A DNA stretch of 64,000 nt, taken from positions 36,946,501 to 37,010,500 of the forward strand of contig NC_050098.1 of NCBI RefSeq assembly GCF_902167145.1. Reading direction: 5' to 3'. This document shows, in pieces, positions 9,545-22,760 of the stretch (position 1 is the first letter of the stretch; each line of letters opens with the position of its first letter). A program made the position numbers and the translations under genes. The stretch comes from Zea mays. Its lineage: Eukaryota > Streptophyta > Magnoliopsida > Poales > Poaceae. The notes below the pieces were generated by a model. It searched no databases. It worked only from the letters and a program-made list of their open reading frames with translations, and had not been told where the DNA came from.

Positions 9545-11932
9545 ATGGATCCTAAGGGAAAGGGGATGGTGATCAACGACAAGGAGAAGGAGACCTTCGT
9601 CAACGAGCCCAATGATGACAAGCCCACCGACTCAGGCTCGGGCCACAAAAGAAAAGACGAGAGGAAGAAGAAGACAAGGCGCATCAAGGAAATTGTCTAC
9701 TACGACAGCGACGAATCTTCCTCCTCCCAAAAGGACGACGACGACCACGATAGACGAAAGACGGTTAACTCAAACTTTTCTTTCGATTATTCGCGCATCC
9801 CGCATAGTTCAAATGCTCAATTGCTCCCCATTCCACTTGGCAAGCCCCCTCACTTTGATGGAGAGGACTACGGATTTTGGAGCCACAAAATGCGTACTCA
9901 CCTGTTTTCTCTCCATCCAAGCATTTGGGAGATTGTGGAAAGTGGAATGAAATTTGATAGCTCGGATAGCCCTGTGTTTATTAATGAACAGATTCATAAA
10001 AATGCACAAGCTACTACTGTGTTGCTAGCCTCTTTGTGCAGGGACGAGTATCACAAGGTGAGTGGCTTGGACAATGCCAAGCAGATCTGGGACACCCTCA
10101 AGATCTCTCATGAGGGAAACGACGTCACCTTGCTCACCAAAATGGAGTTGGTGGAAGGCGAGCTTGGACGGTTCGCGATGATAAGGGGCGAGGAGCCGAC
10201 ACAAACATACAACCGGCTCAAGACCCTTATCAACAAAATAAGGAGCTACGGGAGCATGCGATGGACGGATCACGACGTCGTCCGCCTAATGCTAAGGTCA
10301 TTTACCGTTCTTGATCCTCATTTGGTGAACAATATTCGTGAAAATCCCAGGTACACCAAGATGTCGCCCGAAGAAGTTCTTGGGAAATTCGTTAGCGGGC
10401 GAATGATGATCAAGGAGGCGAGATACGTGGACGACGCCTTGAATGGTCCGATCAACGAGCCGCAACCGCTTGCTCTCAAGGCAACACGAAGCAAGGAGGC
10501 GCTACCTAGCAAGGTGGCACAGATTGAGGCGGCCGGACTTAATGATGAAGAGATGGCTCTCATCATCAAAAGATTCAAGACGGTGCTTAAAGGCCGCAAG
10601 GGACAGCCAAGCAAGACCAAAGCCAAGGGGAAACGCTCATGCTTCAAATGCGGTAAGCTTGGTCATTTTATTGCTAACTGTCCCAACAATGATAGTGACC
10701 AGGATCAAGGGAATAAGAGGGAGAAAAAGAAGAACTATAAGACGGGAAAGGGCGAGGCTCATCTTGGCAAGGAGTGGGATTCGGACTGCTCCTCGTCCGA
10801 CTCCGACAATGAGGGACTCGCCGCCACTGCCTTCAACAAGTCATCCCTCTTCCCCAACGAGCGTCACACTTGCCTCATGGCAAGGGAGAAGAAAGTAAGC
10901 ACTCCTAATACTAGTACTTATGCTTCTTCAAGTGAGGATGAGTCTAGTGATGATGATGAGATAGATTACTCATGCTTATTCAAGGGATTAGATAGAACTA
11001 AGGTAGACAAAATTAATGAATTGATTGATGCCTTGAATGATAGGAATATACTGTTAGAAAAGCAAGAGGATCTGTTGTATGAAGAACATGATAAATTTGT
11101 AGAAGCTCAGAAATCTCTTGCTCTAGAAATTAAGAGGAATGAAATGCTCTCTAGTGAATTATCTTCTTGTCATGAAACTATTGCTAAGTTAAAAAGTTTT
11201 AATGATGATTTAAATGCTAAACTAGAAGTAGCTAGTAAATCTAACTCTTGTGTAGAAATTGTTGAAACTTGTAATAGGTGTAAAGATTTTGACATTGATG
11301 CTTGTAGTGATCATTTAGTTTCAATTTCTAAATTAAATGAGGAATTAGCTAGTCTTAATGCCCAACTTAAGACTAGCAAGAATGAATTTGACAAGCTAAA
11401 ATTTGCAAGGGATGCCTACACGATTGGTAGACACCCCTCAATTAAGGATGGACTTGGCTACAAGAGGGAAGCCAAGAACTTGACAAGCCATAAGGCTCCC
11501 ATCTCCGCCAAGGAGAAAGGGAAAGCCCCTATGGCTAGTAGTGTGCAAAAGAACCATGCTTTTATGTACCATGATAGGAGACAATCTAGAAATGCTTATA
11601 GGAGTTGTAATGCATATAATGCCCTTGATTCTCATGCCATGTTTGCTTCTAGTTCTTCTTATGTGCATGATAGAAATGTTGGTAGGAGAAATGTTGTTCA
11701 TAATTTGTCTAGGAGAAATGTTGTTAATGTTCCTAGGAAAGTAAATGAACCTTCTACAATATATCATGCTTTAAATGCTTCTTTTGCTATTTGTAGAAAG
11801 GATAGGAAGATAGTTGCTAGAAAATTAGGGGCAAGATGCAAGGGAGACAAAACTTGCATTTGGGTCCCTAAGGATATTTGTGCTAACCTTGCAGGACCCA
11901 ACATGAGTTGGGTACCTAAGACCCAAGCCTAA
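9545..11932 (+). CDS. gag: Gag polyprotein of element C
   Basis: This 795-aa Gag is the structural protein that assembles particles and binds element RNA. The ATG lies 50 bases after the LTR, at the same place as in element D. A lysine-rich charged leader (residues 1-60) precedes a Copia gag-polypeptide domain (about 75-270, with IWEIVESG and [13 protein letters not shown]). A CCHC zinc knuckle, [14 protein letters not shown], sits at about 366-379. An acidic Ser/Asp stretch and probable coiled coils (about 490-640) follow, and the C-terminus is basic and ends WVPKTQA. All knuckle residues are present, unlike in element D. Pol begins 7 bases after the stop, in the +1 frame. Confidence 0.95.
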   Translation: MDPKGKGMVINDKEKETFVNEPNDDKPTDSGSGHKRKDERKKKTRRIKEIVYYDSDESSSSQKDDDDHDRRKTVNSNFSFDYSRIPHSSNAQLLPIPLGKPPHFDGEDYGFWSHKMRTHLFSLHPSIWEIVESGMKFDSSDSPVFINEQIHKNAQATTVLLASLCRDEYHKVSGLDNAKQIWDTLKISHEGNDVTLLTKMELVEGELGRFAMIRGEEPTQTYNRLKTLINKIRSYGSMRWTDHDVVRLMLRSFTVLDPHLVNNIRENPRYTKMSPEEVLGKFVSGRMMIKEARYVDDALNGPINEPQPLALKATRSKEALPSKVAQIEAAGLNDEEMALIIKRFKTVLKGRKGQPSKTKAKGKRSCFKCGKLGHFIANCPNNDSDQDQGNKREKKKNYKTGKGEAHLGKEWDSDCSSSDSDNEGLAATAFNKSSLFPNERHTCLMAREKKVSTPNTSTYASSSEDESSDDDEIDYSCLFKGLDRTKVDKINELIDALNDRNILLEKQEDLLYEEHDKFVEAQKSLALEIKRNEMLSSELSSCHETIAKLKSFNDDLNAKLEVASKSNSCVEIVETCNRCKDFDIDACSDHLVSISKLNEELASLNAQLKTSKNEFDKLKFARDAYTIGRHPSIKDGLGYKREAKNLTSHKAPISAKEKGKAPMASSVQKNHAFMYHDRRQSRNAYRSCNAYNALDSHAMFASSSSYVHDRNVGRRNVVHNLSRRNVVNVPRKVNEPSTIYHALNASFAICRKDRKIVARKLGARCKGDKTCIWVPKDICANLAGPNMSWVPKTQA

Positions 11933-11939
11933 ATTTGCC

Positions 11940-14900
11940 TTGCAGGTTTATGCATCCGAGGGTTCAAGCTGGATTATCGACAGCGGATGCACAAACCATA
12001 TGACGGGGGAGAAGAAGATGTTCACCTCCTACGTCAAGAATAAGGATTCCCAAGATTCAATTATATTCGGTGATGGGAATCAAGGCAAGGTAAAAGGGTT
12101 AGGTAAAATTGCAATTTCTAATGAGCACTCTATCTCAAATGTGTTTTTAGTTGAGTCTCTTGGTTACAATTTGCTATCTGTTAGTCAACTATGCAATATG
12201 GGATATAATTGTCTTTTTACAAATGTAGATGTGTCTGTCTTTAGAAGAAGTGATGGTTCACTAGCCTTTAAGGGTGTATTAGACGGCAAGCTTTACTTAG
12301 TTGATTTTGCAAAAGAAGAGGCCGGTCTAGATGCATGCTTAATTGCTAAGACTAGCATGGGCTGGTTGTGGCATCGCCGCTTAGCACATGTGGGGATGAA
12401 GAACCTTCACAAGCTTCTAAAGGGAGAACACGTGATAGGTTTGACTAACGTACAATTCGAAAAAGATAGACCTTGTGCAGCTTGTCAGGCAGGTAAACAG
12501 GTGGGAGGAGCGCATCACAGCAAGAATGTGATGACCACATCAAGACCCCTCGAGCTGCTACATATGGACCTCTTCGGACCCGTCGCCTATCTAAGCATAG
12601 GAGGAAGTAAGTATGGTTTAGTTATTGTTGATGACTTTTCCCGCTTCACTTGGGTGTTCTTTTTGCAGGATAAGTCTGAAACCCAAGGGACCCTCAAGCG
12701 CTTCCTAAGGAGAGCTCAAAATGAGTTTGAGCTCAAGGTGAAGAAGATAAGGAGCGACAACGGATCCGAATTCAAGAACCTTCAAGTGGAAGAGTTCCTT
12801 GAGGAGGAGGGGATCAAGCACGAGTTCTCCGCTCCCTACACACCTCAGCAAAATGGTGTGGTAGAGAGGAAGAACAGGACGCTCATAGATATGGCGAGGA
12901 CTATGCTTGGAGAATTCAAGACCCCCGAGTGCTTTTGGTCGGAAGCCGTGAACACGGCTTGCCACGCCATCAACAGGGTCTACCTTCACCGCCTCCTCAA
13001 GAAGACGTCGTATGAGCTGCTAACCGGTAACAAACCTAATGTATCGTATTTTCGTGTTTTTGGGAGTAAATGCTACATTCTAGTGAAGAAGGGTAGGAAT
13101 TCCAAATTTGCTCCCAAAGCCGTAGAAGGGTTTTTATTAGGTTATGATTCAAATACAAAGGCATATAGGGTCTTCAACAAATCATCGGGTTTGGTTGAAG
13201 TCTCTAGCGATGTTGTATTTGATGAGACTAATGGCTCTCCAAGAGAGCAAGTTGTTGATCTTGATGATGTAGATGAAGAAGACGTTCCAACGGCCGCGAT
13301 ACGCACCATGGCGATTGGAGATGTACGGCCTCAAGAACATTTGGAGCAAGATCAACCTTCTTCCTCAACAACGGTGCATCCCCCAACTCAAGACGATGAA
13401 CAGGTTCATCAAAACGAGGCGTGTGATCAAGGGGGAGCACAAGATGATCACGTGATGGAGGAAGAAGCGCAACCGGCATCTCCAACCCAAGTTCGAGCGA
13501 CGATTCAAAGGGATCATCCCGTCGACCAAATTCTGGGTGATATTAGCAAGGGAGTAACTACTCGATCTCGATTAGTTAATTTTTGTGAGCATTACTCCTT
13601 TGTCTCTTCTATTGAGCCTTTCAGGGTAGAAGAGGCCTTGCTAGATCCGGACTGGGTGTTAGCCATGCAGGAGGAGCTCAACAACTTCAAAAGGAATGAA
13701 GTTTGGACACTGGTGCCTCGTCCTAAGCAAAATGTTGTGGGAACCAAGTGGGTGTTTCGCAACAAACAAGACGAGCACGGAGTGGTGACGAGGAACAAGG
13801 CTCGACTTGTGGCAAAAGGTTATGCCCAAGTCACAGGTTTGGACTTTGAGGAGACTTTTGCTCCTGTGGCTAGGCTAGAGTCCATTCGTATCTTGCTAGC
13901 ATATGCCGCTCACCATTCTTTCAGGTTGTACCAAATGGATGTGAAGAGCGCTTTCCTCAATGGGCCGATCAAGGAGGAGGTGTACGTGGAACAACCCCCT
14001 GGCTTCGAGGATGAACGGTACCCCGACCACGTGTGTAAGCTCTCTAAGGCGCTCTATGGACTTAAGCAAGCCCCAAGAGCATGGTATGAATGCCTTAGAG
14101 ACTTTTTAATTGCTAATGCTTTCAAGGTTGGGAAAGCCGATCCAACTCTTTTCACTAAGACTTGCGATGGTGATCTCTTTGTGTGCCAAATTTATGTCGA
14201 TGACATAATATTTGGTTCTACTAATCAAAAGTCTTGTGAAGAGTTTAGCAGGGTAATGACGCAGAAATTCGAGATATCAATGATGGGCGAGTTGAACTAC
14301 TTCCTTGGGTTCCAAGTGAAGCAACTCAAGGACGGCACCTTCATCTCCCAAACGAAGTACACGCACGACTTGCTAAAGCGGTTTGGGATGAAGGACGCCA
14401 AGCCCGCAAAGACTCCGATGGGAACCGACGGACACACCGACCTCAACAAAGGAGGTAAGTCCGTTGATCAAAAAGCATACCGGTCCATGATAGGTTTTTT
14501 GCTTTATTTATGTGCTAGTAGACCGGATATTATGCTTAGCGTATGCATGTGTGCTAGATTTCAATCCGATCCTAAGGAGTGTCACTTAGTGGCGGTGAAG
14601 CGAATTCTTAGATATTTGGTTGCTACGCCTTGCTTCGGGCTCTGGTATCCAAAGGGGTCTACCTTTGACTTGGTTGGATACTCAGATTCCGACTATGCTG
14701 GATGTAAGGTCGATAGGAAGAGTACATCGGGGACGTGCCAATTCTTAGGAAGGTCCCTGGTGTCGTGGAACTCTAAGAAACAAACTTCCGTTGCCCTATC
14801 CACCGCTGAGGCCGAGTATGTTGCCGCAGGACAGTGTTGCGCGCAACTACTTTGGATGAGGCAAACCCTCCAGGACTTTGGCTACAATCTGAGCAAAGTC

Positions 14901-15146
14901 CCACTCCTATGTGATAATGAGAGTGCTATCCTCATGGCGGAAAATCCTGTTGAACACAGCCGCACAAAGCACATTGACATCCGGCATCACTTTTTGAGAG
15001 ACCACCAGCAAAAGGGAGATATCGAAGTGTTTCATGTTAGCACCGAGAACCAGCTAGCCGATATCTTTACCAAGCCTCTAGATGAGAAGACCTTTTGCAG
15101 GTTGCGTAATGAGCTAAATGTCTTAGATTCGCGGAACTTGGATTGA
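11940..15146 (+). CDS. pol: Pol polyprotein of element C
   Basis: Pol supplies the enzymes for retrotransposition. Domains in Copia order: aspartic protease (DSG at residues 14-16), GAG-pre-integrase with the HHCC finger (about 130-190), integrase core with D210, D273 and E309 (35 residues between the last two), reverse transcriptase (about 587-830, YVDD at 752-755), RNase H (about 915-1040, TAEAEY, DNESAI and TKHIDI motifs). No ATG opens the frame; the given start is the first TTG, within TTGCAGGTTTATG. The frame overlaps the gag end by about 24 bases. Non-consensus residues include Phe in MIGFLLYL and Leu in SAILMAENP, compared with Ser and Arg in the other copies. Confidence 0.93.
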   Translation: MQVYASEGSSWIIDSGCTNHMTGEKKMFTSYVKNKDSQDSIIFGDGNQGKVKGLGKIAISNEHSISNVFLVESLGYNLLSVSQLCNMGYNCLFTNVDVSVFRRSDGSLAFKGVLDGKLYLVDFAKEEAGLDACLIAKTSMGWLWHRRLAHVGMKNLHKLLKGEHVIGLTNVQFEKDRPCAACQAGKQVGGAHHSKNVMTTSRPLELLHMDLFGPVAYLSIGGSKYGLVIVDDFSRFTWVFFLQDKSETQGTLKRFLRRAQNEFELKVKKIRSDNGSEFKNLQVEEFLEEEGIKHEFSAPYTPQQNGVVERKNRTLIDMARTMLGEFKTPECFWSEAVNTACHAINRVYLHRLLKKTSYELLTGNKPNVSYFRVFGSKCYILVKKGRNSKFAPKAVEGFLLGYDSNTKAYRVFNKSSGLVEVSSDVVFDETNGSPREQVVDLDDVDEEDVPTAAIRTMAIGDVRPQEHLEQDQPSSSTTVHPPTQDDEQVHQNEACDQGGAQDDHVMEEEAQPASPTQVRATIQRDHPVDQILGDISKGVTTRSRLVNFCEHYSFVSSIEPFRVEEALLDPDWVLAMQEELNNFKRNEVWTLVPRPKQNVVGTKWVFRNKQDEHGVVTRNKARLVAKGYAQVTGLDFEETFAPVARLESIRILLAYAAHHSFRLYQMDVKSAFLNGPIKEEVYVEQPPGFEDERYPDHVCKLSKALYGLKQAPRAWYECLRDFLIANAFKVGKADPTLFTKTCDGDLFVCQIYVDDIIFGSTNQKSCEEFSRVMTQKFEISMMGELNYFLGFQVKQLKDGTFISQTKYTHDLLKRFGMKDAKPAKTPMGTDGHTDLNKGGKSVDQKAYRSMIGFLLYLCASRPDIMLSVCMCARFQSDPKECHLVAVKRILRYLVATPCFGLWYPKGSTFDLVGYSDSDYAGCKVDRKSTSGTCQFLGRSLVSWNSKKQTSVALSTAEAEYVAAGQCCAQLLWMRQTLQDFGYNLSKVPLLCDNESAILMAENPVEHSRTKHIDIRHHFLRDHQQKGDIEVFHVSTENQLADIFTKPLDEKTFCRLRNELNVLDSRNLD

Positions 15147-15933
15147 ATTGTAGCATACATGTGTTTATGCCTTTGATCATGTTCATTCTGCATTGTGTTG
15201 CTTATTGTGGTGCTCAAGTTGTACAAACATTCCCCGGACCTCACAAGTCCTTGTGTAAGTGATGCACATATTTAGGGGGAGTTCTGCTACAACTTGACCC
15301 TTTGAGACTAACCATATGCTTGAGTTTGGTTGTTTTAGCCTCAAAGGAGGATTGAAAGGAAAAGGTGGACTTGGACCATACAAGACTTCCACTGCACTCC
15401 GATGAAAAGAGTAACTATTCCAAGTTCATCTTTAAACTCTTATTGCCTATTTGCTCTTAATTGAAGAATTTGGTGAGGCAATGGGGTTAAAGGGCCAAGA
15501 TTGATCCTGTTTTGGTGCTTGATGCCAAAGGGGGAGAAAATAAAGGCCAAAGCAATAGATGGATCAGCTACCACTTGAGAAACTTTGAAAATAGTAGAAT
15601 AGAGCTTTTGGTTTGTCAAAACTCTTGCATTGTCTCTTGTGTCAAAAGGTTGCCTCTTGTGGGGAGAAGTGTTGATTATGGGAAATAGGGGGAGTTTTTG
15701 AAATCTTTGATCAATCTCTTTTGAAATGACTCTCTTTATGCTTCAACATGTGTGTTTGACTTAGAGATAGAGATTTGAGTTTGATTTGCAAAAAACAAAC
15801 CAAGTGGTGGCAAAGGATGATCCATATATGCCAAAATTGAATCAAAATAAACTTGAGTTTTATTTGAAGTGATTTTGCACTTGTTCTAGTTGCTTTATGT
15901 TGTGTTGGCATAAATCACCAAAAAGGGGGAGAT
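15147..15933 (+). other. Element C 3' non-coding region with repeated polypurine tracts
   Basis: There is no env-like reading frame between pol and the 3' LTR. Several AGGGGGAG-type tracts occur (near 15275, 15528, 15687). The last, AAAAGGGGGAGAT at 15921-15933, abuts the LTR and should prime plus-strand synthesis. Repeated polypurine motifs in this zone are a Sirevirus hallmark. Confidence 0.8.
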
Positions 15934-17194
15934 TGAAAGAGAAATGTGCCCTTGGGTCATTTCTAAGTATTTTGGTGATTGAGTGCCAACACAAGTGCTT
16001 AAATGTGAATTTATGCTCATGGATGAACAAAGTGCAAATCAAGAGTAAAGGTATGTTTCTAAGCCTTAGTACATTGGTTTTGTGTACTAATATACTTGTC
16101 TAAGTGTTAGAAACAGAAAGAAGAAGAAAAGAAAAGAGGTGAAAAAGGCTTGGCTGTGTACAGCCAAGACTCAGCTCAGTCTGGCACACCGGACTGTCCG
16201 GTGGTGCACCGGACAGTGTCCGGTGCGCCAGGCTGACTCGGCGTGAAGTGGCCGCTCTCGGGAATTCGCCAACAGCGTACGGCTAAAATTCACCGGACTG
16301 TCCGGTGTACACCGGACTGTCCGGTGAGCCAACGGTCGGCCGGGCCAACGGTCGGCCGCGCGATCTGCGCGGGACACGTGGCCGAGCCAACGGCTAGAAG
16401 GGGGCACCGGACTGTCCGGTGTGCACCGGACATGTTCGGTGCGCCAACGGCTCCAAGTCTGCCAACGGTCGGCTTCACCATTTAAGGAAGGAAATCGGGC
16501 ACCGGGCACTGTCCGGTGTGCACCGGACTGTCCGGTGCGCCCGACGACAGAAGGCAAGGATGGCCTTCCAGATTTGTTCTCAACGGCTCCTAGCTGCCTT
16601 GGGGCTATAAAAGGGACCCCTAGGCGCATGGAGGAGTACACTAAGCAACCTTAGAGCATTCTTGATCATCCACACTCAGTCTTTGTGCATTCGTTTGTCA
16701 TTCTCAGTGTTTCGAGCTCCGTTCTAGTGAGAACTTTGAGATAGTCTTTTGAGCTCGATTCTTGGCCGTGTGTGTGCGCATTTTGCTGTGGATTTGTGTG
16801 TGTTGCTTCCCTCCCTTACTCCGTGCTTCTTTGTGAACTTCAAGTGTAAGGGCGAGAGACTCCAAGTTGTGGAGATTCCTCGCGAACGCGATAAGAAAAG
16901 AAAAGCATAACACTGTGGTATTCAAGTTGATCATTGGATCACTTGAGAGGAGTTGAGTGCAACTCTCGTCCGTCGGGACGCCACAACGTGGAGTAGGCAA
17001 GTTTTGTACTTGGCCGAACCACGGGATAAACCACTTTGTCTTCTCTGTGTTGAATTCCTTGTGGTTATCGTATTGTGCAAGATCTTCTCTCTAGCCACTT
17101 AGCATTAACTGTGCTAACGCTTAATCAAAGTTTTGTAACTTAAGTTTTTAAGTTCTACAGGATCACCTATTCACCCCCCCTCTAGGTGCTCTCA
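15934..17194 (+). repeat. 3' LTR of element C
   Basis: Identical in length (1261 bp) to the 5' LTR, with about 12 substitutions and no indel. The TATA box is at 16606-16613. GTTAT follows at 17195. Confidence 0.95.
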
Positions 17195-17199
17195 GTTAT

Positions 17200-19865
17200 T
17201 ACGGTCACGCGAGCAAAAAGAAACGCGATAGTCGAAGCTACGGTAGAGAAGTTATAACGTTTACGCTACGCAAGTAGTAGTCAGGACATTTAATTTGACA
17301 TTATAAAATATAACTTATAACCGCTATGTAGTTTTGACTAAATCTACCACACTAGTAGCTATCAAACAAATAACCAATATAATTAGCACGAGGGATTCTA
17401 AGCGAGGCGAATTTACGACGCATGAAACAATACGACAGCGTGCAGACGATGCGCGGATACGCGCGACATAGCACGCGAACGACGCACGAGACAGTGCGGG
17501 CGACCGGCGCGAACAACGCGCGGACCAGCACATTACCGCGTGCGGAACAGCACGCGCGACAGGCGAGAAACTAAACAGGTGACACATTTGTACTAAACAA
17601 ATATTAAATACATACAAAGTAGTTAACTTGATATTTGTCATGTCAATGTTTATTATAAAAGTCCAAGTTGAACACTACACATTTAATTTAATGGAAATAT
17701 TAATCTAATAAATATTAGTCGAGCAAACTTTAAGTTAATTGTCTAAAATATGCGACCTGGCGAATTAACGTTATTAACATGAGTGTCTATAAGCGAAAAC
17801 AATTTATTATCACGCGCAGATGCGGCACGACCTACGAGACACGTGTTAACGACGCGTGGCAAGGCAAGCAACACGTGCAAATGGCCCACGCGACGCACGC
17901 GAAACAACACGCACGACGGGCGCGACACGCGCGAGTCAACGCGGTTATGGCGCGAACAACACGATGACCCGCAAACGATGCCGCACACGAACAATAACAA
18001 ACAAATAATTAATTAAAAGTATTTAAGCTGGTAGTAATCAAGTTAATTAACATTTATATTTATAAAGCACAAGTTAAAACTACAGACTCGTTCTAATTAA
18101 ATTGTTATTTTATTAACCCTCGAACAAACCAATAATTAGTTACTCAACTAAAACATACGACATGACGACAACGAGCGCCACCCGTGGGAACAGAGCGCGC
18201 GCATCACGTGTGAAGGAGCACACGAAAAGCGCGCACGACCACGTGTGACCACGAGCAAATGACGCGCGACGATGCGCGCGAACAGCACACAAAAATGTGT
18301 GCACCAGACACGCGGCGCGAACGCACGAACGGACAATGGCGACGTGCAAACAGCGCGCGATTGACACGTGACATAATGCGCGCAACAACGCGCGAACAGC
18401 GTGCGCGACACGCGAGGATCACTAACAAATATCGTTTTATACTAAACACTAAATAGATATTAACTACAACATCTAAGTTGTTAAAATCACATTACCACGT
18501 ATTTACAATCGCATGGTTAAAATCATAAATTTGATCTGATTGAGTAGTTAATTTAATGATCGACAACTAAATAGGGAATTAATCAGCGTAGGGGGTAGAC
18601 GCGGGATTCTCACCTTCACGATGACGCACGGCGAGGCGAGGCGAGGCTGAAGACGTAGCTTGCTCCGGCATGCGGTGCTCGCAAGCGAGCATGGCTCGGC
18701 GACTCACAACGGCGAGGGCGATCAACGACGAGCCAACGTGGTGGTGGGGTTGCACACACTGGGAGACCCGACGGCAGCGGCGCGAGACTGCTGCTGCACA
18801 CCCGGCTGGGCAAGCGAGATGGCTCCGAGCGCGACATCGAGGGCAGGCGAGATCAGAGATGAAGGCGCGGCGTCTGACGGCCTGTACGACGAGGTAGAGA
18901 TCGATGGAGGAGCTCGACAACCGAACAAGCAGGAGGGGACGCTGGCGCGGGGACAGCAAGGACGTGCCAACGCGATGAGCTTGGACGACGGCGCTCGCTG
19001 CAGTCTAGCAAAGAGGACACCGGCACCAGGAAACCAACAATTTGGGCGACCACGAGGTGAGCGCACTGGGGAGGTTGAGCAAGAAGAGAGCACGACTGTT
19101 GCTGGTCTCCTTCCTATGCCCGAACGCAGCTCAGACTCGCGGCGACGAGCAGAGATCATGTCGAGGCGGACGACTGCGAGCGCGCAAGCACGTGGCGCGA
19201 CGGCAGTTGCGTGGCTGTGGCCTGAGCGGACACGAGCGTAGCAAGAGGGACAGGGTGGGGGCTATTTGGGCACATGAGAGAGAGGAGTGGGGCAAGTGAT
19301 GGAGGGAGACGTGGGGAGTAGGGACGGTTCCAGAGTTTTGGCGCTGTGGTCACGTGCCGAGTAGCAGAGTAGTTTTCCACCCACAAGCTGCATTTGTCGA
19401 GCGTGGAAGATGAGCAGGAGCAGGAATACAGGATAAAAAAACAATGAGGTCCACTTGTTAGCTGACGCAAGAGAGAGGGAGGGAAGTGGGAACGAGCGTC
19501 ATGACATTGGGCCACTCGAGAGATGCTCATTATTTTTATTTGTTTTTTCTTTCTTTCTTTGTTTCTTTTATATAGACATAGATATACACTTATTTATATA
19601 AATATATATGTTTTTTTCATTTTATATCATGCCAAATAATTTTAATGAAATTAAATGCGATAGCAAGCAAAACTATGCTTCAGCATGAAATGCAGCACGC
19701 AAAGCTTCCCTAGGGTTCAATTCAGTAGACTTATGCTAATATATAACAAAATAATTCCTCACTCTTTAGGCAAAAGAAAAGAAAAGCATGGAAACGAGAG
19801 AGTAACACCTGAATTTGGTGGATATTAGAAAAGAAAATTTATACCCCAAAATTCAGGGTGTTACA
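17200..19865 (-). repeat. Element B left LTR (3' LTR), inner part
   Basis: The LTR resumes after element C and matches 24342-27008. Its features are ACGCG-rich islands (about 17400-17560, 17815-17970, 18180-18420) separated by AT-rich stretches, then a GC-rich block (18590-19260). It ends with TTCAGGGTGTTACA at 19865, which is the minus-strand LTR start TGTAACACCCTG. Open frames of up to 193 codons in the GC-rich block have no recognisable motif. Confidence 0.9.
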
Positions 19866-19870
19866 GATCT

Positions 19871-19882
19871 AACCCCCTTAAC
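19871..19882 (-). other. Polypurine tract of element B
   Basis: On the minus strand, TTAAGGGGGTTA lies just upstream of the 3' LTR start at 19865. An 18-base copy of this zone (CTAACCCCCTTAACAGGA, plus strand 19869-19886) recurs at 20143-20160. Confidence 0.6.
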
Positions 19883-22743
19883 AGGAATCTCGCCCTCGAG
19901 ATTCAAGAAGAGGCTGGCAAGACAACAAGGTTGTTTCATAGGTTGTTCACAACTTTCTTGAGTTGACTTATCTACAAGATTAACTTGTGGACTGGTTGCT
20001 TTGACCTTCAGATGTTCGAGACCAACTGATGCAATTCTTGAGGATCTCCTGGACATGTGGGTTAGGACCCGCACACGTTTCCGCTGCGTCACTTCAATTT
20101 ATTGGTTGATGTTGATCGCATTGTCTTCAGTGGGGTTAGCAGCTAACCCCCTTAACAGGAGCATTGATATGCGCTTGGTGAAGATGCTGACGACTCTGAT
20201 CTTGACTGATTAAGAGAGGTTGGACAATGCCAACCAGACAGGTGCAAGAAGGAAGGGTATAGATAGAAAAGGTAAGCGTTGATGGATTAAAGAGAGAAAA
20301 GGGAGAGCACCCAGCTACCTAACTATATGTCACTCAGCTAATAAACTGATGTCATTGCGGACCAAGGGCCACAACACATCAACACTCATTTCAAAGAAGC
20401 AAATCAGTCATTACACAAAGACAAACATCACGAGCACACAACAACAAACATCTCGTTGCTACACGTTAATGCTATCTAGATGGTGATCTTCTATAAAAAG
20501 GGAATAACTAATCTCTAAGGTTGTCGAAGGACGAGGAGAAGAACAAGACGTGTATGATAGGGACATGAGCACCATAAGGGTTATAGCTAAAGCAAGCATT
20601 GTAGGCGACCAGGAAAAGGATATGACCAAGGGCATAATGGGCAGAACACTACTCTCGAGTTGCGATAGACAAGGGGAGATTCAAAAAGCAGGTCTAAGAT
20701 AAGCATCCAGATAGGATCTAGTGATTACGAAGGTAATGGTGAAATCAAACAAAAGCTAAGACTTGCAATGCGACAGAGGAAAAAGAAACGACCAAGAGCG
20801 GGACGGGTAAGACAACACTCTTGAATTGAAATGGGAGGGGAAGCATTAAAATGCAAGTACATGATATGCATCAATGTAAAGATCGAGGGATGACAAGGGT
20901 TAAGGTGACAACAGACAAACACACAACACCGGATGTATTTTGGACAAAACTGGCAAGGTGCCAAAGAAGGGGGAGCAATCAATGGTGAAGTAGGCGAGGC
21001 ATTATCCTTGAATAGGGATGGAAAAGAGAAGACTTTAAATGGGAGGTTCAAAGTAAGCATGAAGGTAAGGGTATGAATATTGCAAGGGTTAAAGGTGATA
21101 CCGGACAAGAATGTAAGAGAGGAGGTAAATGCACATAAGAACCAAAGATATAAGTAGCATAAAGGATGGAGTTAAGATGGGACCTGCAAATGGAAAAGGA
21201 GAGGGTACGTCTAAGGACCAAATAAGTGAGCAGCCACTTCCCAATTGAGGTGGAAGAGATGAGATTTTTAAGGAGCCAGAATAATGATGAGTATCAAGGC
21301 AAGATCGATGGATGACAAGGAGATGATGATAGCAAATAAAACACACAGCAAAGGATGGAATTAAGACAAAACTTGTAAGGTGACAAGGAGGGAAAAGAAA
21401 TCAAGGGAGAGATAGGTAACTCACAACCCTCAAACTGGGTTGAAAGAAAGAGGAGATTTTTAAAGGATAGGTTCAAAGTAAGCATTTAGGTAAAGACATA
21501 AATATCACAAGGGCCAAAGGCGATAACGGACAAGGGTGTAAGAGAAAAGATGAAGGCATAGAAGAGCAAGTGGTACATGTACAACAAGGAATGGAGTTAA
21601 GTCAAGGCTTGCACGCCGTAAAGAAGAGGATGTTGTCAAGGGTGAGATAAGTAAAACACCGCTCTTAAATTGGGATAGGAGATTGGAGATTTCAGATAAC
21701 GGGCATAGGGTAATCACCAAGGTAAGATCGAGAGATGAGAAAGGTGGAGGCAATAACAAACAAAAGCACATCAAAGGACGAAGTTACAAACTCGCAAGCC
21801 AAAGAAGAGGATACGACCAAGGTAAAGATATGTAAAGTATAGCTCTCAGAATGAGATGGAAGAGAGGTGATTTTAAAGGGCAAGTATGAGACAAACATCA
21901 AATAAGATATAGAGGTGTCTAAGGTGAAGGTGATTATAACAAAAGGCATGACAAAGGATAGAGTTAAGGCAAGACTCGCGAAGTGGCAAAGTGGAGAAAA
22001 TAATCAAGGGTAAGATAGGTATGGTTCCAACATAAGGTTTAAAGTAAAAATTCATTACCCAAGGAAGTTACAAGGAACAACAAGGTCACCAAGGATGTGC
22101 AAAATAAAATGACCGCTCATGGATCATTAAGAAACAAGGGTAGTCAAGGACATGTAAACTAAAATGTTTTAAATAGACATTGGATATAAAGGTAAGCATA
22201 TAAAAAAGATGAAAGTATGTGAGATCTCAAGGAGATGAGCATACCAATACCAAGAGACAAGAAATTGCCGAAAAATAGCGACTTAACAACAGAAAAGGAA
22301 AAGGACTCAAAGGACAGAAAGGTCATGGACATATAAACTGGAATGTTTAAGTAGGCAGTATAAATTTAGAAGTAAGTAGTTGAAACAAGAGTATTGAAGA
22401 GTCCAATGGTACGAGCATGTCAATACTAAGGGAATAAAGATAGTTAAAGGGTAGAAATTCAATGACGGGAGAGGGAAGAATCCCAACAGACATAAAGGTT
22501 ATGGTCAGGGGCATCTACAAAGATGTTGCAAGCACAAGACTGAGATCAGATCTAATGGATTGAGAGAAGTATAGATCATACTAGAATAAAATACTTTTGG
22601 CAAGGGGGCATATAGGAGCACAACATAGAATTAGTCGAGATGACCAATATTTTGAAGCAGAATCAAGGATGAGGTGAAGTAATAATCAATAAGTCCTTAA
22701 AACGGCCAATGTTACTCTAGGTCAGCGGTCCTACAGTCAGCAC

Positions 22744-22756
22744 GACTTTGATACCA
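22744..22756 (-). other. Primer binding site of element B
   Basis: On the minus strand, TGGTATCAAAGTC begins four bases after the end of the right LTR (22761). It resembles the Met-tRNA site TGGTATCAGAGCC with two changes. Its place fixes the orientation of the element. Confidence 0.65.
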
Positions 22757-22760
22757 CTTA

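Larger units (their letters stand above)
8234..17194 (+). mobile_element. Element C: complete Opie-like Sirevirus
   Basis: This 8961-bp element has two 1261-bp LTRs, a canonical Met-tRNA primer site, open gag (795 aa) and pol (1068 codons), and a 3' polypurine tract. The duplication GTTAT flanks it (8229-8233, 17195-17199). I count 12 substitutions between the LTRs, about 0.95 percent. At the 1.3e-8 rate often used for grass LTRs this is about 0.4 million years. It is the innermost level of the nest A-B-C. Both frames are open, though pol has a few non-consensus residues, so activity is possible but unproven. Confidence 0.95.
19866..22760 (-). other. Element B internal domain, non-coding, with degenerate tandem repeats
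   Basis: This 2.9-kb interior holds no gag, protease, integrase, RT or RNase H motif in any frame. From about 20590 to 22060 it is a degenerate array. An anchor resembling AAAGGATGGAGTTAAG, followed by CAAGACTTGC-like and CTCTYRAATTGRGATGGAAGAG-like segments, recurs near 20753, 20931, 21167, 21352, 21590, 21771 and 21953. Spacing is about 180 or 237 bases. The short minus-strand frames here echo each other because they read the same repeat. 22060-22740 is AG-rich with no feature I can name. Confidence 0.7.

Noticed and set aside
15147..15933. Possible env-like third gene between pol and the 3' LTR, as reported for some Sireviruses
   Set aside because: The region has only short frames in C, D, A and E, with no signal peptide or membrane segment that is conserved among them.
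18660..19241. 193-codon open frame (and a matching 186-codon frame at 25805 and a 298-codon minus-strand frame at 25867) in the GC-rich part of element B's LTR
   Set aside because: Frames are open on both strands, lack any domain or motif, differ by frameshift between the two LTR copies and sit in high-GC sequence where stop codons are rare.
20725..22055. Series of hydrophobic minus-strand frames of 60-127 codons in element B's interior
   Set aside because: They are readings of the same degenerate tandem repeat in different phases and do not share a conserved frame or start.
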